A program made the position numbers and the translations under genes. Source: Pyrocephalus nanus (lineage: Eukaryota; Chordata; Aves; Passeriformes; Tyrannidae). From it: a stretch of DNA of 64,000 bases. Position 1 is the stretch's first letter. Each line of letters begins with the position of its first letter. A model generated the notes under the pieces. The model was not told the origin of the DNA and searched no databases. It saw only the letters and a list, made by a program, of their open reading frames with translations. Location of the stretch: NCBI GenBank assembly GCA_038380795.1, contig CM076266.1:46460425-46524424 (forward strand), given 5' to 3'. Positions 26,001 through 38,758 of this stretch are shown here, piece after piece.

Positions 26001-29000
26001 ATAGCTTAAATAACATGGTATTTTAATGTTCTTTTTTAATGTAAGGCTTATGAGATCGTAATTTGAGGTGAAAGTGGGAAGTTTATGGCCTGACCATCAA
26101 GGTAAGCATATATAAATGCTATTAAGAATAAAATGGAACACAACACCATTAGAGTACATCAGAGGCTACTATCATTTGTTGAAAAACAAGCTGTGATTAT
26201 TTCTTTCTTTCTGGATGCACAATACTTACACCAGTATTGTACATCAGGGCCAAAATACAGGTCACTAAAAGCTTTTTGCTTCATCTGATAACAGCCATAG
26301 TCTTTAAGATTCTCTTCACTTGGGTTAATAAACTTCATCTCAGGCCTTAAATAAAAACCTTGAGCTTATTCTAGGGAATAAGAAAGGAAAAAAAATCGGA
26401 ACATACTTGAGGGAAAAACAACATTTAAACAAAAACAAAATGGTCAATTAAGTCCTGAAAAGAGAGATCAATCTGAAATGTAGGTGCAGCACAAGAAAGG
26501 AGGATGATATGGGAGGCAGAATGAAAGAAATGGTCACCCAAAGGGGTGCCAATGGCTTAACAAGATCTCGCCATGGTTCTGTATCCTTGGACAGCTTGTA
26601 TCATTTAAAGTGCGAGCCCCACTGAAAAAAAAAAAGACTTATTTTATGAAAGAATTTAGGAAAAATTCTTCTCTGAAGTTCATATCAGTATTTGAAAGCT
26701 TTTAAAATTGGTATTGAAGACAAAAAGACTTGGAAGAGAAGTATATTAAAAACCTCATTAGACTATACTTAATTAAAGATCAAAAGATGGAAAATTATTC
26801 AGACTGGACCTTCATCTGTAAAAATTATGATAAAATTACACTGTTGCTAATACCAAACTTTAGGACTACTGTGACCAAACAAATAACCTACAGACCAGAA
26901 AAGTTAAATTTCAAGAACATTGTTTTATATTTTCACACAAATCCTAATAAACTCTCAGCAATTTGAAAGATGGTAATTTCTTGACTCAGTTTCTATTTTG
27001 CTTTGACATTTTATGCTTGAGTGGCAGTTCTTCGGCTAATAAAAAAAAGCTGTTCTGTGCACTTTTGTCTACAGCTGATGTCTTGTCTGGCAAATATTAT
27101 ACATATTATCTTAAAAAATATTCAAGTATTTATCACATACTGTTAACTTAAAGCAAGGCAAAGGAAAAGACTGGAAGTGATAATATCACTTTATTTTTAG
27201 GAACTTCCACAATGCATCAGTTATACTGCAATATTTCTATTTAAATATTGAGCTAGGAAATCTTGGGAAAGTGTTTTACTGCAGATAATTCCCAGACAAA
27301 TATCAACACTAAGTACAGGCATTTTACCTAAAGAAACCCTAAAGACTGTTTTAGCAACATAATCAGACAATTATAATTAAAGCTCACAATGCAAACATCT
27401 CTGTTACAGACTTCTGTATCAATTCTTTAAATAGAGAACAAGCATCTTAAATTTGCAGTTATTTCTTTCAGAAGCATTACTTCTAGATTGTCAAGGAAGA
27501 CAAGGATTTCATATCTAGATATTCACAAAAGGAAAATAAAACCTGTTTCCAAGACAACCACATTAGTTTCCAGACTGCTAGATACTAACTAAGAACATCC
27601 AAATGATTATATATCCCAGATGATGACACTTGAAAGACTTCCACGCATGTTCTTCTACTCAATTTATACCTAATGAGGCATTTCAAGTGTACATATATAC
27701 CCAAGAGAGACTCGGTATTCTTATTTTTCCATTACTCACATTTCTAGATGTTCAATAGAGCCAAAACTTAAACGAACAAAGTAACAAAGAAAAACTCAAA
27801 TATAAACAAAAAATTAATCCACTAATAGGCATCTTGTATTGATTTCCATGACACCACAATAACCTTTCTGCTGAGGGTGCACGGAATTTTTTACTTTAAT
27901 GGGCCTGTAGAAGAAATATGTGCTTGGATGAATTAAGTAAAAAGTCACGTGCAATAGTTAATAAATGCATCAGAAGGTCATTAGTGTAAAAGTCAGATCC
28001 ATCTCTTAGGATTAACAGACAGAAACTTCTCCATTTTTAAATGAACATCACCTGTTCCAATACAATACATGGAATTTGGCAAGAGAAAACACTGAGTCAA
28101 AGGCTCATTTCTTGGCCAATATTACCATGATCCTTCCAGAAATAGGGGAGAGACCCTACCTGAGTGCTTGTAGAGGCATTTAAGAAAGACAAACAAGAAG
28201 TCATTGAAGTTTATCTACCTGCTTCTTCAACAAGGCACAAACATTTTGAGGTGTGCTCTTTATAGAGCACTACGTAGGAGACTGACCATCAATAAAAGAA
28301 AGCCTACACACTGGTAGACCCATGATAAAAAAGTAAAAAAACATTGCCACTGGGAAACACAGGTGAATTTTTATAAGGGTGTTACTTATCTGAGTAGGAC
28401 ATTCAGTCTAAAACTTTTGAAAACACTACTCTGTAGAAATAAGTGTATTTGGTCACAATCATTTGGTTACAATTCAGTTCTTGCTTTTAAAAAGCAACAG
28501 TAGGACACCCCTATGAAAAGAAATGCATACTGATATAACTGACATTTTCCTTAAGACAATTAACAACAAACTGGTTTATATCTGTAAACTCGCTTTATGG
28601 AAAGAGGGCTTGTTACTGCAATTAACATCTCCTTCACAGTACTTAATAAAAGGCAAAAAAGATTAACTCACTAGTTTCTGTGCTAGACTTACTGCAAATC
28701 TTTAAAGTTCTTGTTGCTACAGCAAAATAACATTAAATGACGTTCAAGTTTTAGACCACACATATGCTTCATATACACATAAAAGTACCTCTGTCAAGTG
28801 AAATCAATGACACACACTGTTTAAAAAGTCTTCCATGTCCTCCAAGCAATAGAACTAGTTAAAGCATTTCCTTCTTCTTTAGTTTTATTGCTCTCAAAAT
28901 TACAATAGAAAGTTCCTTACTCTGGTTTATTTTCCTGAAATATTGAGATGTAACCTATGGATCCAGAAAGTCCTCTGAACTGCAGAGGACTGCAGAGTAA

Positions 29001-29080
29001 CTGCAGACAAAGTAAGGTCAGAGAAATTAAAAGTTCCCATTACAAACATAATTCTAAAATTGTGCTTATTTTTTTAGCAC

Positions 29081-29124
29081 TTCTTAAGTGCCTAAGTATC
29101 TTAGGCACTTTCTTAAGTGCCTAA
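29081..29124. repeat. Hairpin plus 15-bp direct repeat
   Basis: aagtgcctaag (29086-29096), loop tat, cttaggcactt (29100-29110) is a perfect 11-bp hairpin. In addition ttcttaagtgcctaa occurs at 29081-29095 and again at 29110-29124, a direct repeat with 29-base period. Confidence 0.85.
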
Positions 29125-29958
29125 AGCCAACAAATTATGTATCTTACCAAAGGTTTTTAACTTGCAGATTTTTATACAATCTCTGAACTACTTCAGAAAT
29201 AGCCACAGAAGTTGACTGAAGATAATAAATACATAATCAGTATTCCAAGAGCTGCTAAAAAGGAGCATCCATTTTTACTGACTACATCAGAGCCATCAAA
29301 CCTGAAAACCCCCAAAACTTCTGTAATCATCTGCAAGTCACTATTTATTCCTTTATCCAATGGTTCTGACATTTAAGAGGATTTTTATAGCATCTGTCAC
29401 AATACAGCAAGTGAGGGCTGGGCTGTCACAGAAGACTGGAGGGATTAAGCACAAAAGGAAAAAAGGAAAACTCAGTCACCTGCTGAACAACTTTCAAAAT
29501 TCAATGAAGTACTATAGAGACAGCTAATCTGAAAGCGCTTCTGGAAAATTCCATTAGGTATTCTATATTGTTCTTGGGGAGATCAAATACGTATCAAATT
29601 CAAGCCTGAACACATTCTACTGTAATCTCTATACAAAAAATTCTTCAAAATTAACTTACCTAAATCTTGTTCTATTTCTTCTTTTTTGTTTCTGCTATTG
29701 TTGGAGGTTTTATCCTTATTAAAGGGTGCTTGCTTTGAATTAGCAAATGATGGGGAAAACAGGGCAGGGGAGAAATACAGGAATGGAAATCAAAGAAGTC
29801 AAAGAGCTTAGAGCTTTATGTACCTCACTTTTGAAATGAATACTTGGTTAACAAAACCCTAAGATTTCACAGCAAAAATCCAGATTGTCTACTTATTCCT
29901 TAAAATTCTCACCCACCTAGAACCTCCCCTGTGCGAACATAGGCCGTCTGGTCCCAAG

Positions 29959-30050
29959 CAAAAAAAAACCAAACCAAACCAAAAACAAAACAAACAAACA
30001 AAAGACCCCAAAAACAAATAAACAAAAACAAACAAACAAAACCCCCAAAC
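29959..30050 (+). repeat. A-rich (AAAC)n simple repeat
   Basis: Imperfect repeats of aaac/aaacc/aaaac over about 90 bases, interrupted by gacccc and by ccccc. No body of a retroelement that would make this a poly(A) tail was recognised next to it. Confidence 0.85.
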
Positions 30051-33036
30051 AATACATATTGAATTGGAATACAAGTTAATTTACCTCAATACTTTAAAGG
30101 AAAAGAATGCAAAACCACCAGAGTCAGGACAATACCAGGGCAACCTTTCAGAAATGCAGATGCACTACGTTCAGATTGGTCAAGCCGGTTTAGCTCTGTG
30201 GTCTGGTGGCCAGCCTTGCAGGTGCTTCCACAGCCAAGTGCCAAGTGTTTTCACTTAGAGCTAAACCATTAAAATTTGTAGCAGAAGCAACCTGCCTGTA
30301 GAGAATGTATCACGAATGGGAAGTGTCACATACTAGTTCTAGTTGTGTGTCAAAAACTCCCAAGATAAACTACCTCTACTCTGAGTTAAGTGATATCATG
30401 TAATCATTTTGGTGTGGTACAGCCACATCTGCTCAGCTGCTCTCTCCACACTAATATAAAGATGCTTTGATCATTAGCATCAATGTCAAACTGCTGCATT
30501 GTCTGCTTATACTGCATTAAGAGAAACAAGTTCTTTTTCTATTGTGTATGAGAAGAGTTTTCAAATTGACTATATAATAAGTTCTAGAAAAATCTCTGCT
30601 TGCCATCCACTGATGATGTGAATATATAAGGTTTCTACCAGTCAAGAGAATACTAAAACTATTCAGGTTTCATTTGCATTTCAAAATTTTTCAACACTAA
30701 AGAATTATCTTCAACTTACATTTGTACAGCTTTAAAATTACTTTGGACTTACTTAAAGCAATGCAATACTATATGAACAATAAAAACTTGAATTATTTTT
30801 GAGTTGTTTATACATCTTAATGGATTTTGCTTGCTAGCCAATTAAAATACAGAAAAGAAAGTCTTGTGTAAATCTACCCAAAAGCAGGGCAGAACCTCAT
30901 GAATCACACTGAATGGTAAATTATGGGGTCTTTGTCACCAGGGGTTTATTTTCATCTTGAAGGGTTAGCAAGCTTTGCTGTCCTGCACAGCGTTTCACAC
31001 GCTTTTGCAAAGAAGTCATTTGTGGAGTCACCAGTTCAAGGGAGAGCTTAGACCAGCCCAACTAAATCTGTTCAGTAATGTAGCAGAAACTTCTCCCGCT
31101 CACCAGTACCATGAAAATGCAGCAGGTAAGCACAGCATGCAGATGCTGCAGGTCAGGGCTCTGAGCACTGGCTCTGCACAGGAAGGCCACAGATTGTGAG
31201 GGTTCCTCTACCATCCCAGGATGGGCATCATTTCTATCACAGAAAAGATGGGAAGACTAGAGTAAACAGTTATTTACAAAAACCCACTTGTGGGCTGCTT
31301 GCTGAGCTGTCCCTCTGGGCTGGACACTGAAAGAACCTGCACAGGTTGGTCCCAAGGCCATGGCCAGGCACTGCTTTGGTGCCCTGAGCATGCTGGGCTT
31401 CCCAGAGGATCTCTGATCTGCAGGCATGTGCACTACAGTAAATTGAACCAAAAAGTCCACTGGCTGCTATAGTGCAGGACTAGTCTTTACTACGGACTGC
31501 TGCCCTAGAAAACCAGAACAAAATGTAACTTACCTTCTTATGTGAAAACATAACAATTTAACATAAATTTTTAATTTCTTGAAAGATGAAAACAAGACTG
31601 TACACCAGTGGTGAGAACTGATGGGATCATACTGTATTTATTTATGACAAGAACACAACAGATATCCTCATCTTCACTGGACTCTGCTATATTCTCTATA
31701 GCAGTGATTTTACAAATAACAGCTTTGCAAAACATTTTCCTTTGCAGAACCCAGCTTGGTCATGCTTTATTTCATGAGGTGGGTGGAGAATTTCCTTGGG
31801 AAAGTTCTGCCACAACTTCTGTCAAAATTATCATACCTATTTGAAATATTTTTTGGAATCTACCTTCCCTCAACAATGCTGCCTACAATCTATCTTATCA
31901 CAAAGCAAAATAAACAAAAGAAAGTCTCATTAGTCAGGAAAAAGGAAACCTCTGGCAAGTAACTTGGCAAATTGTCAGTGATAGATGCACCACTGTAGCG
32001 AAAGCTTTAATCAACAAACGGGATATGCTAAATAGTACAAGAGGTCATGAGAATTCCATCTCACACAACAGAATTGAACATCTGAAGGTGAAAAAAAAAG
32101 AGTAAGTCAAATAAAACAAATTCAAAGTGCTCATCCATACTGCAATTAAATTCACTGCACACTGCTGCATGCTTTCTGCTAGACTACTAAATAAAGTCAA
32201 GTGAAACCGTTAGAAATCTAGCTATTACATCCTAAAATTCAATGCCATGAAAGACTGGAACTGTCTTGTGGATACCATGGAATTGATTTCAAACGAAAAA
32301 TCCTTTGACAAAACATGAATTCATATGCTTAATTCATTCCCACTTGTTGCTGTGCATTAAAAGTGTGTATTTGTGCAAATAAGTACACAAATGATCCATT
32401 AAAAACAATACAATAAAAATTAATAATGATGTCGACAGCATTCACATCAGTATAACACCAGTTTCCAGGCTCTTGCTAATTGCTGTAAAAGTTTTTCCAT
32501 CCCAGTTACACTCCACACTGTCTAGAACATTAATCCTCATTTCAACCACATAGGCAATTTATATGGCTGACTTGTGCCTCAACATAAAAACAGATAAACC
32601 CAACTAAAGTGTACTAAACATATTGTTGAAACATAAACACACCACCAACATCACACCTACACAGTTAGATTTATATATAAACTTAATAAATTATCAGAGC
32701 ATGGTTTTCAATTTTTTGAGACACAGTACTCTTGGATTGAAAGCCAGTGATTAGATGTACTGCCTTAGGATACCAACCTGTGTCAGTGATGATGTACTTC
32801 CACAGTGCTGAGTTAGCACTTGTACTTCAGTACCATTTAGCTGTGAATTATGATTTAGGTTACAACTGACTTTCAGAATTGTAATTAGTTTTGTTTGAAC
32901 ATGAGAAATTTTGGGAATCTTCTCAGCTAATATAAAAATTTAAGTAAAATCTTTTCTCCACATTCTCTAACATGAAAGAGCAAAATTCAAAAGGGTTTGT
33001 GACCAGATGAGGCCACAAACAACTGATTTAAAATGG

Positions 33037-33080
33037 TCCTGCTCTGAGTAGGGGACTCCAGAGGCCCCTTCCAGTCAAGG
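33037..33080 (+). mobile_element. Possible old CR1 3' remnant
   Basis: The string tcctgctctgagtagggg followed by actccagaggccccttccag resembles a CR1 3' region, but the middle 'ttggactagatgac' part is missing and no tip octamers follow. It could be chance similarity. Confidence 0.4.
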
Positions 33081-35825
33081 TCTTCCAAGCCATCTCTGCT
33101 TTAGTACTTTACTCATTAAAAAGCCAAGATTAGTCCACACTACATTTTAATGACTACTCCCCAGTTAAAAACATTTAAAATACAAATATCAGGTTATTGA
33201 TAAGACCTGACATTATGTTTTGAGGATTACGAGATCTAAGATTTTTCAAATGTTGAAATATACTGAATATACCATATTATATTAAAGAGTTCTTCCCCCA
33301 AAACAACTGTTTAAAAATAATTAAACCAACTACGAAGTTCACTAAGACAGACAAGTTCACAACTTTAAGAGATTAGTAGTAGAGTATTGTCATCATCCAA
33401 TAATCAGATGATTTATTTATACTGTACTGGAACACGAGCTTTTACTGACCCCATGCATGAGCTGGTTTCTATGCTATTCTTTCATAACAAATACAAAACT
33501 TCTTTGGCAGCTATTTCTCAGAAAAGAAACAGATTGTATTTATTATTTTCCTCACTAAATAAAAGTAATTGAATCTTTACTCATTCCATATGCAAGAGCA
33601 AAGAAGAAAAAAACCTCCTTTCCACTTGAAACACAATACATATCATGCAGCAGTACCTCAAAAAAAATCTGATCAAAACTTAGAAGCAATACATCTTAGC
33701 AGTTCACCAAATTAGACTCAACAACAAAGTATAAATTAGAAATACTCTAATACACAAACTGGCATTAAGCCAAAGAGAAACAAAGTATATTTTCTGTCTG
33801 CTTGTCCTTGAGGTTTTGTGTAAGATGACAGTAGCTCTAGTTTTTCCAGGGAACTCAGGAGTTCCTCTACACCCACCACCACCCATGCAAGTTTAACCAG
33901 GCTTCTTCATGCTGCTCTTCACCCACACAACACCCTCTCAGAGACACCACACACAACAAACTTCCCAATGTCAGTTTCATCTTCTGTGGCCCACAAGAGT
34001 TTAAACTTGGCCCATAGCATTTCAGAAGTGGGTCAGTAAAAGGGAACGATGAGAAAGTGTCCTTGTCTTATTAATGTAAAGCACGAGTATGAAAAACAGC
34101 TGAACTGTTTTCAAGAGGACACTGAAAGGGCTAATAGCAGTAAATACTCTCTTTGAAATGAATTAGAAATGTTAGTATTCAAATTTCCAGACCCATGATA
34201 CAGAGTAACACAACACATCTGACAACCCTTCCTGTTTAGAAAGAGGGCAAGGGTGCTTTCATTTTCCTTCCAGGAATTTATTTTCCACCTGCTCAGAGCA
34301 GAACATTCACAATTGCTGCTGTACAGACATGGCACCCACATCTAACATGCAATTTCATTAAAGCCTAGAAAGTCTTCCCTTATTTTACCACACAATCAAC
34401 AGAATAGCACTAGAGAGTTCAGAGCTTGTTTCTCAGAACAGCTCAATCTCCACAGAGGTTCCAGAGATGACGACTCTTGATTTGGAGAAAGTTCAACAAA
34501 TCTAACGGTATCTGATAATGCATGTGAGAAAGAACCAGAACAAAAGCAGCACTTGCACTTGACAGCTGGGGAGTCAGAGCTCTGTCTGCAGTAACAACTT
34601 AAAGCGGTGTCAGGGAATGCTTTGAGAAGGTTCCACATCTCAATCACCCACCCTGGGAACGTGATGCCACGGTCATTGGCACAGGCTTTGATCCTGGATA
34701 ACCATCTTGATGAGAAACAACTTGCAGGTTCTCCTGGTGAGCTGGCGCAGATCGGGGATTGCTCCCAGCAGGCAGTTTGGATGTGGCCACCCTGCTTTGG
34801 AGCATAAGAATGTAACAGTATGGAAATGGGTTGTTCCGCTGCCAGTTGCAAAGGAGCCACAGGCACATCCGATTCAGCACGCTCTGCAAGAGGTGTATTC
34901 CCAAGCCAAATGCTCATTTCATACACTGCTCGCTTTTGGCTTAGTATCTCCTCTGTGGTGTGTAGTTTTTTTAGTGGCACAATTTTTTCCAAAACTTTAT
35001 TACACCATCTATGAAGACGTCATATAGCACAGTACACAAAGGGATGGGATTTATCAATATGTTGTCAAGCAGAGTTAATACAAAGGTTTGCTTCAATGCA
35101 AACAGATACATGGTTGAGTTCTTCAACTGCAAAATTCAGACTCCTTCCTCTTAACCAAACACTCTGATACATGAATGACTTTACCTCACACTTCAGTAAA
35201 AAACTGAAAGACTTCACCTACGGCTGCTGTCCTCTGAGAACACTGTCCAGCATACTTGAAATTTCAGAAGAATCCACTGAAATCACCGTATGATTTCACC
35301 ATGCTTTGCTGCAGGGTCATTAAATACTCAGTGAAGTAGATGGTGCCAAACCCCTGAAACACACCACACAGGTATGCTGCACACCTATACATACATGAAT
35401 ACAGAAAAAAACCAATTTCAGTGGGTTGGAAGGAGTTAACATATAGACAATTAAGTTTGTGAAACACCATTTAACACTGGATAGTCAATACTAATCAGTG
35501 CTACAGAAAATGTCCTTAAGAAAAGCAAGTTTGTTGTAATGCCAAATGAAGACAGAAACACTTCTTCCTGAAAATGATGCAAATAAAACAAAATTTAGAA
35601 TACAAAATTTCCTAGGAAGAGCTGATGAAACACAAACTACAGAACCCCAAGACAATTTAAAGAGGGGCTCTCCCAGGAAACATGCACGAATGCACTAACA
35701 CTGGCACAGATGGCTTTTTTCATAGTTAATCCTCCAGGACTCAAATGGCATCCCCAGATCTTCACAGGTTTCCCACCAGCCACAAGAAAGTAGTCTGAGT
35801 TATTTTTAAAGTTGAGGAGGTGGAA

Positions 35826-35887
35826 TATGTATGTGTGTGTGCATGTATAGATAGATATATATATCTATACACACACACATACACATA
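35826..35887. repeat. Palindromic (TG)n-(TA)n-(CA)n microsatellite
   Basis: A TG-rich run (tgtatgtgtgtgtgcatg), then tatagatagatatatatatc, then tatacacacacacatacaca. The two outer arms are near-perfect reverse complements, so the whole can fold into one hairpin centred on the tata run. Confidence 0.85.
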
Positions 35888-38616
35888 ACAGATCTTCTGT
35901 CACCAGGAATATAAAACTAAACCCTTTAGAAAAACACACACAAGTGGTTGTCCGTTAAAAATCAACAACTCATTAGTCATATCAGGAATATTACTGACAC
36001 ACTGGATTCATACAGATGAAAGGTGTCGGGGCTGAAAATGACATCCATCACCTCAGTCCAGGGTCTGCTGGTCTAACCATATTCACCAATTATCAAAATA
36101 GTCTTCTACTGTAGATGTCTACAGAGGCCAAGCCAGGTCTTGCTCATATACATGACTCCAGCAGCTACAAAGATGCCCGTTTAGAGACAGCCCCAGGATA
36201 CCTAACCACTGGATAATGTCTTTTCAAAATTTAGAAAAAACAAACAGAATATCCGTACCAAGATTTCCTTGTTTATTCTCACTGCACAGCTTCTCAGTTC
36301 CTTCTAGCACTTACAACTAGGCCATTTCTTTTTCACTATGTGGAAAAGCTTTACAAGGACTTGATCTCTTGCAAGTCATTGAGACTTCAGCTTCTAAGTC
36401 TTTCTCATTACACCTTTTCAGCAATTCCAATATAGACACCTTTCTACCTTCCATAGCAAAGCTCCCTGAGTACTAGAAGATTTCTGGGTCATGCTCTATT
36501 CAACTGAAATACTGCTCCACACAAAACTTTGAAGAACAAAGGCATCTTACCTTACATACTACCATTTTTGCAGTCCTGGGGTTTAATGCAACAGCAGGAA
36601 ATAAACCTTTACACAGTTCCCTTGTAAAATATAAATATTTAATAGTTTATAGCATAGGTTGTTCTTGTTGAGGAAAACAAAGACAATCCCAGGCAAACTG
36701 CCATCAATGTTTCTAAAAACAAAGGTGTATCACAACTATTTTCCTCTGTCTGGTCAAGTCTGGGAAACTAGTCTGCTACTGAGGAGTGGCATGTGCTGGC
36801 AGACAGGCACTCCACAAAAATCAGATTCACAGATAAAATTAAAAAGCTAAAAAAAAAAAAAGAAATCAGAATTTGCATTATTCACTGAACAACTCTCCCT
36901 TCCATCATAACTGATAGGATGATGATGTTTTTCTCAACAATGTAACTCCTTTCAGTTATGCTGATGGCACTGAATTGCCCATGAACCTGAACGACATTGC
37001 TAGTGCTGCCTGTAAGATTTCTTTTCACTACTCAATCATTAACAGAAGTGAAGGACAAAATACATGTTTGTTATTTAATTAAAACCATTCACATCATGGA
37101 CCTCTTAAATAAATTCTTACTATGACTCACTGTAATGGATGCTAAATAGCTCGCTAGGGTACTTCACTGCGAACAATCAACTCAGGTTAAAAAATTCAAG
37201 AGGCCCAGAAAACAACTGAATACCATGATTTGTTGTATGTCTTAATACTAATTCTAAGCATTAAATGAAATTTAATGATGTAAATATACAGAAAAAGTCA
37301 CTGTACATGAACCAAAATATCCTTAATTTTAGAGCAACCTGCTTATACTACAGCCTAAAGCTGACCTACACTTTCCATTAGGTGCTATTCCTGGAACTGT
37401 GGCAATCTATAACTTTTTGGCTTAAAATATCATTGTGGATGACTAACATATGCCATTGTGAAAGGGACAGAAAAAATAAAAGGAGACTCAGTTCAAATGT
37501 TTTACCCATGTCCAAGAATAAGAGCAGGAATAAATAATATTTTATACTGTATTTTCACTTTTACAGAAAACGTCCTACTCTAAACAGCACCATGCTATAT
37601 GAAGATACTTTGCAACAACACCTAAAATGTGGTATTACTAACAATACAGTTTTTCATTTGGTGAGAAAAAACACAACATACTGGGCTATTACTACACACT
37701 TCCAAAAATATAATCACTTTAAAACTCAATAGATCCATTATGAAAAAAAAAAAAATACAATTTTAAAAAAGAGAGGTTTGTATCTACATACCAAGGCTCC
37801 ATCTGCTCTGGGCATAGTTTCCTGTGGGCTATTGTGGCTGATCAGAATTTTGTAATGACTCCCCTCAGCTGCCAGGTTAGTCAGGTGAAATCAGAGCAGA
37901 AAGCTACTGTGGCAATGATCTCCCTTCTTGATACCCTAGTAGCAAACAAAGGTGTGCTTTAATGTCATTTTTGTCATAATATATGACATTTGATATCAGA
38001 TCTGCACCTAAAGAAACATCAGGTTATCCAACTACCATTATCCAGTGTTGACTGAAACACCAACAATCATTCAATCGCTAGACTTTCAGAACTTAAGAAC
38101 AAAAGTCATGCTCATAGACTCAACCCTGGTGTTCTCATCACTCCACTGAGGACCTGGTCACAGCACTTCCCAAGTCCCTTCCAGCCCCACAACACTAGAA
38201 GCCTACAGGTGGAAACCAAGGAGCTGCTGTACATGACTCAGTGTGGAGTCCAAGCCATACCCTAGGCACGAAGGATATTTCCTTGGGTCGAGAACAGTTC
38301 CTGGAAAATTTACATGACTGACCTAGATTAAAAGATGAGAACTTGGAAAGAAAGACTGCCACGGAGTAAAATAAAGAACAATATACTATACAGTATGTCA
38401 AAACTATATATCTATTAGGAAATATAGGAAGGAGAAAGTATTTAAGGTGATAATGTGCCAGAAAAAGAGCCTGAAGAGGTGCGAATGAAGCAAAACTATC
38501 ATGTTGGACTATTTAACCATAAGACTATGAGAAAAACACTTTGAAGGACTCCAAGAACTTTCCAACTGCAGGAAAAAGGAAACTTTTACCATGCCAACAT
38601 CTGTTGAAAAATGTAG

Positions 38617-38758
38617 ATTCACAGAATCACAGAATTGTTAGGGTTGTAAGGGACCTCTGGAGTTCAGCTCATCCAGCCCCCCTGCCAAGGCAGGTTACAC
38701 AGAAATGCGTCCAGGTGGGTTTTGAATGTCTCCTGAAAGGGAGACTCCACAACCCTCA
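38617..38758 (-). mobile_element. CR1 LINE fragment
   Basis: A minus-oriented CR1 3' end within the SDHAF3 intron. The + strand reads attcacagaatcacagaatt, then gggttgtaagggacctctgg, atccagcccccctgcc, gcgtccaggtgggttttgaa and gagactccacaaccct. It is the subtype with 'gggttttgaatgtctcc', different from the copies at 1.3 and 45.3 kb. Confidence 0.9.

Larger units (their letters stand above)
17081..38616. other. Repeat-poor part of the SDHAF3 intron
   Basis: About 21 kb with only one doubtful CR1 remnant (33.0 kb) and simple repeats (29.96 and 35.83 kb). It is AT-rich and has no recognisable exon. An AT-rich block at about 22,560-22,830 has several attaatta/taatt motifs. The 198-codon open frame at 34,396-34,992 (minus) lies in a GC-richer patch and remains unexplained. 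Confidence 0.55.

Noticed and set aside
38095..38190. Possible CR1-like string near acctggtcacagcacttccc
   Set aside because: The similarity is limited to common short words (cccttccagcccc) and lacks ordered CR1 motifs.
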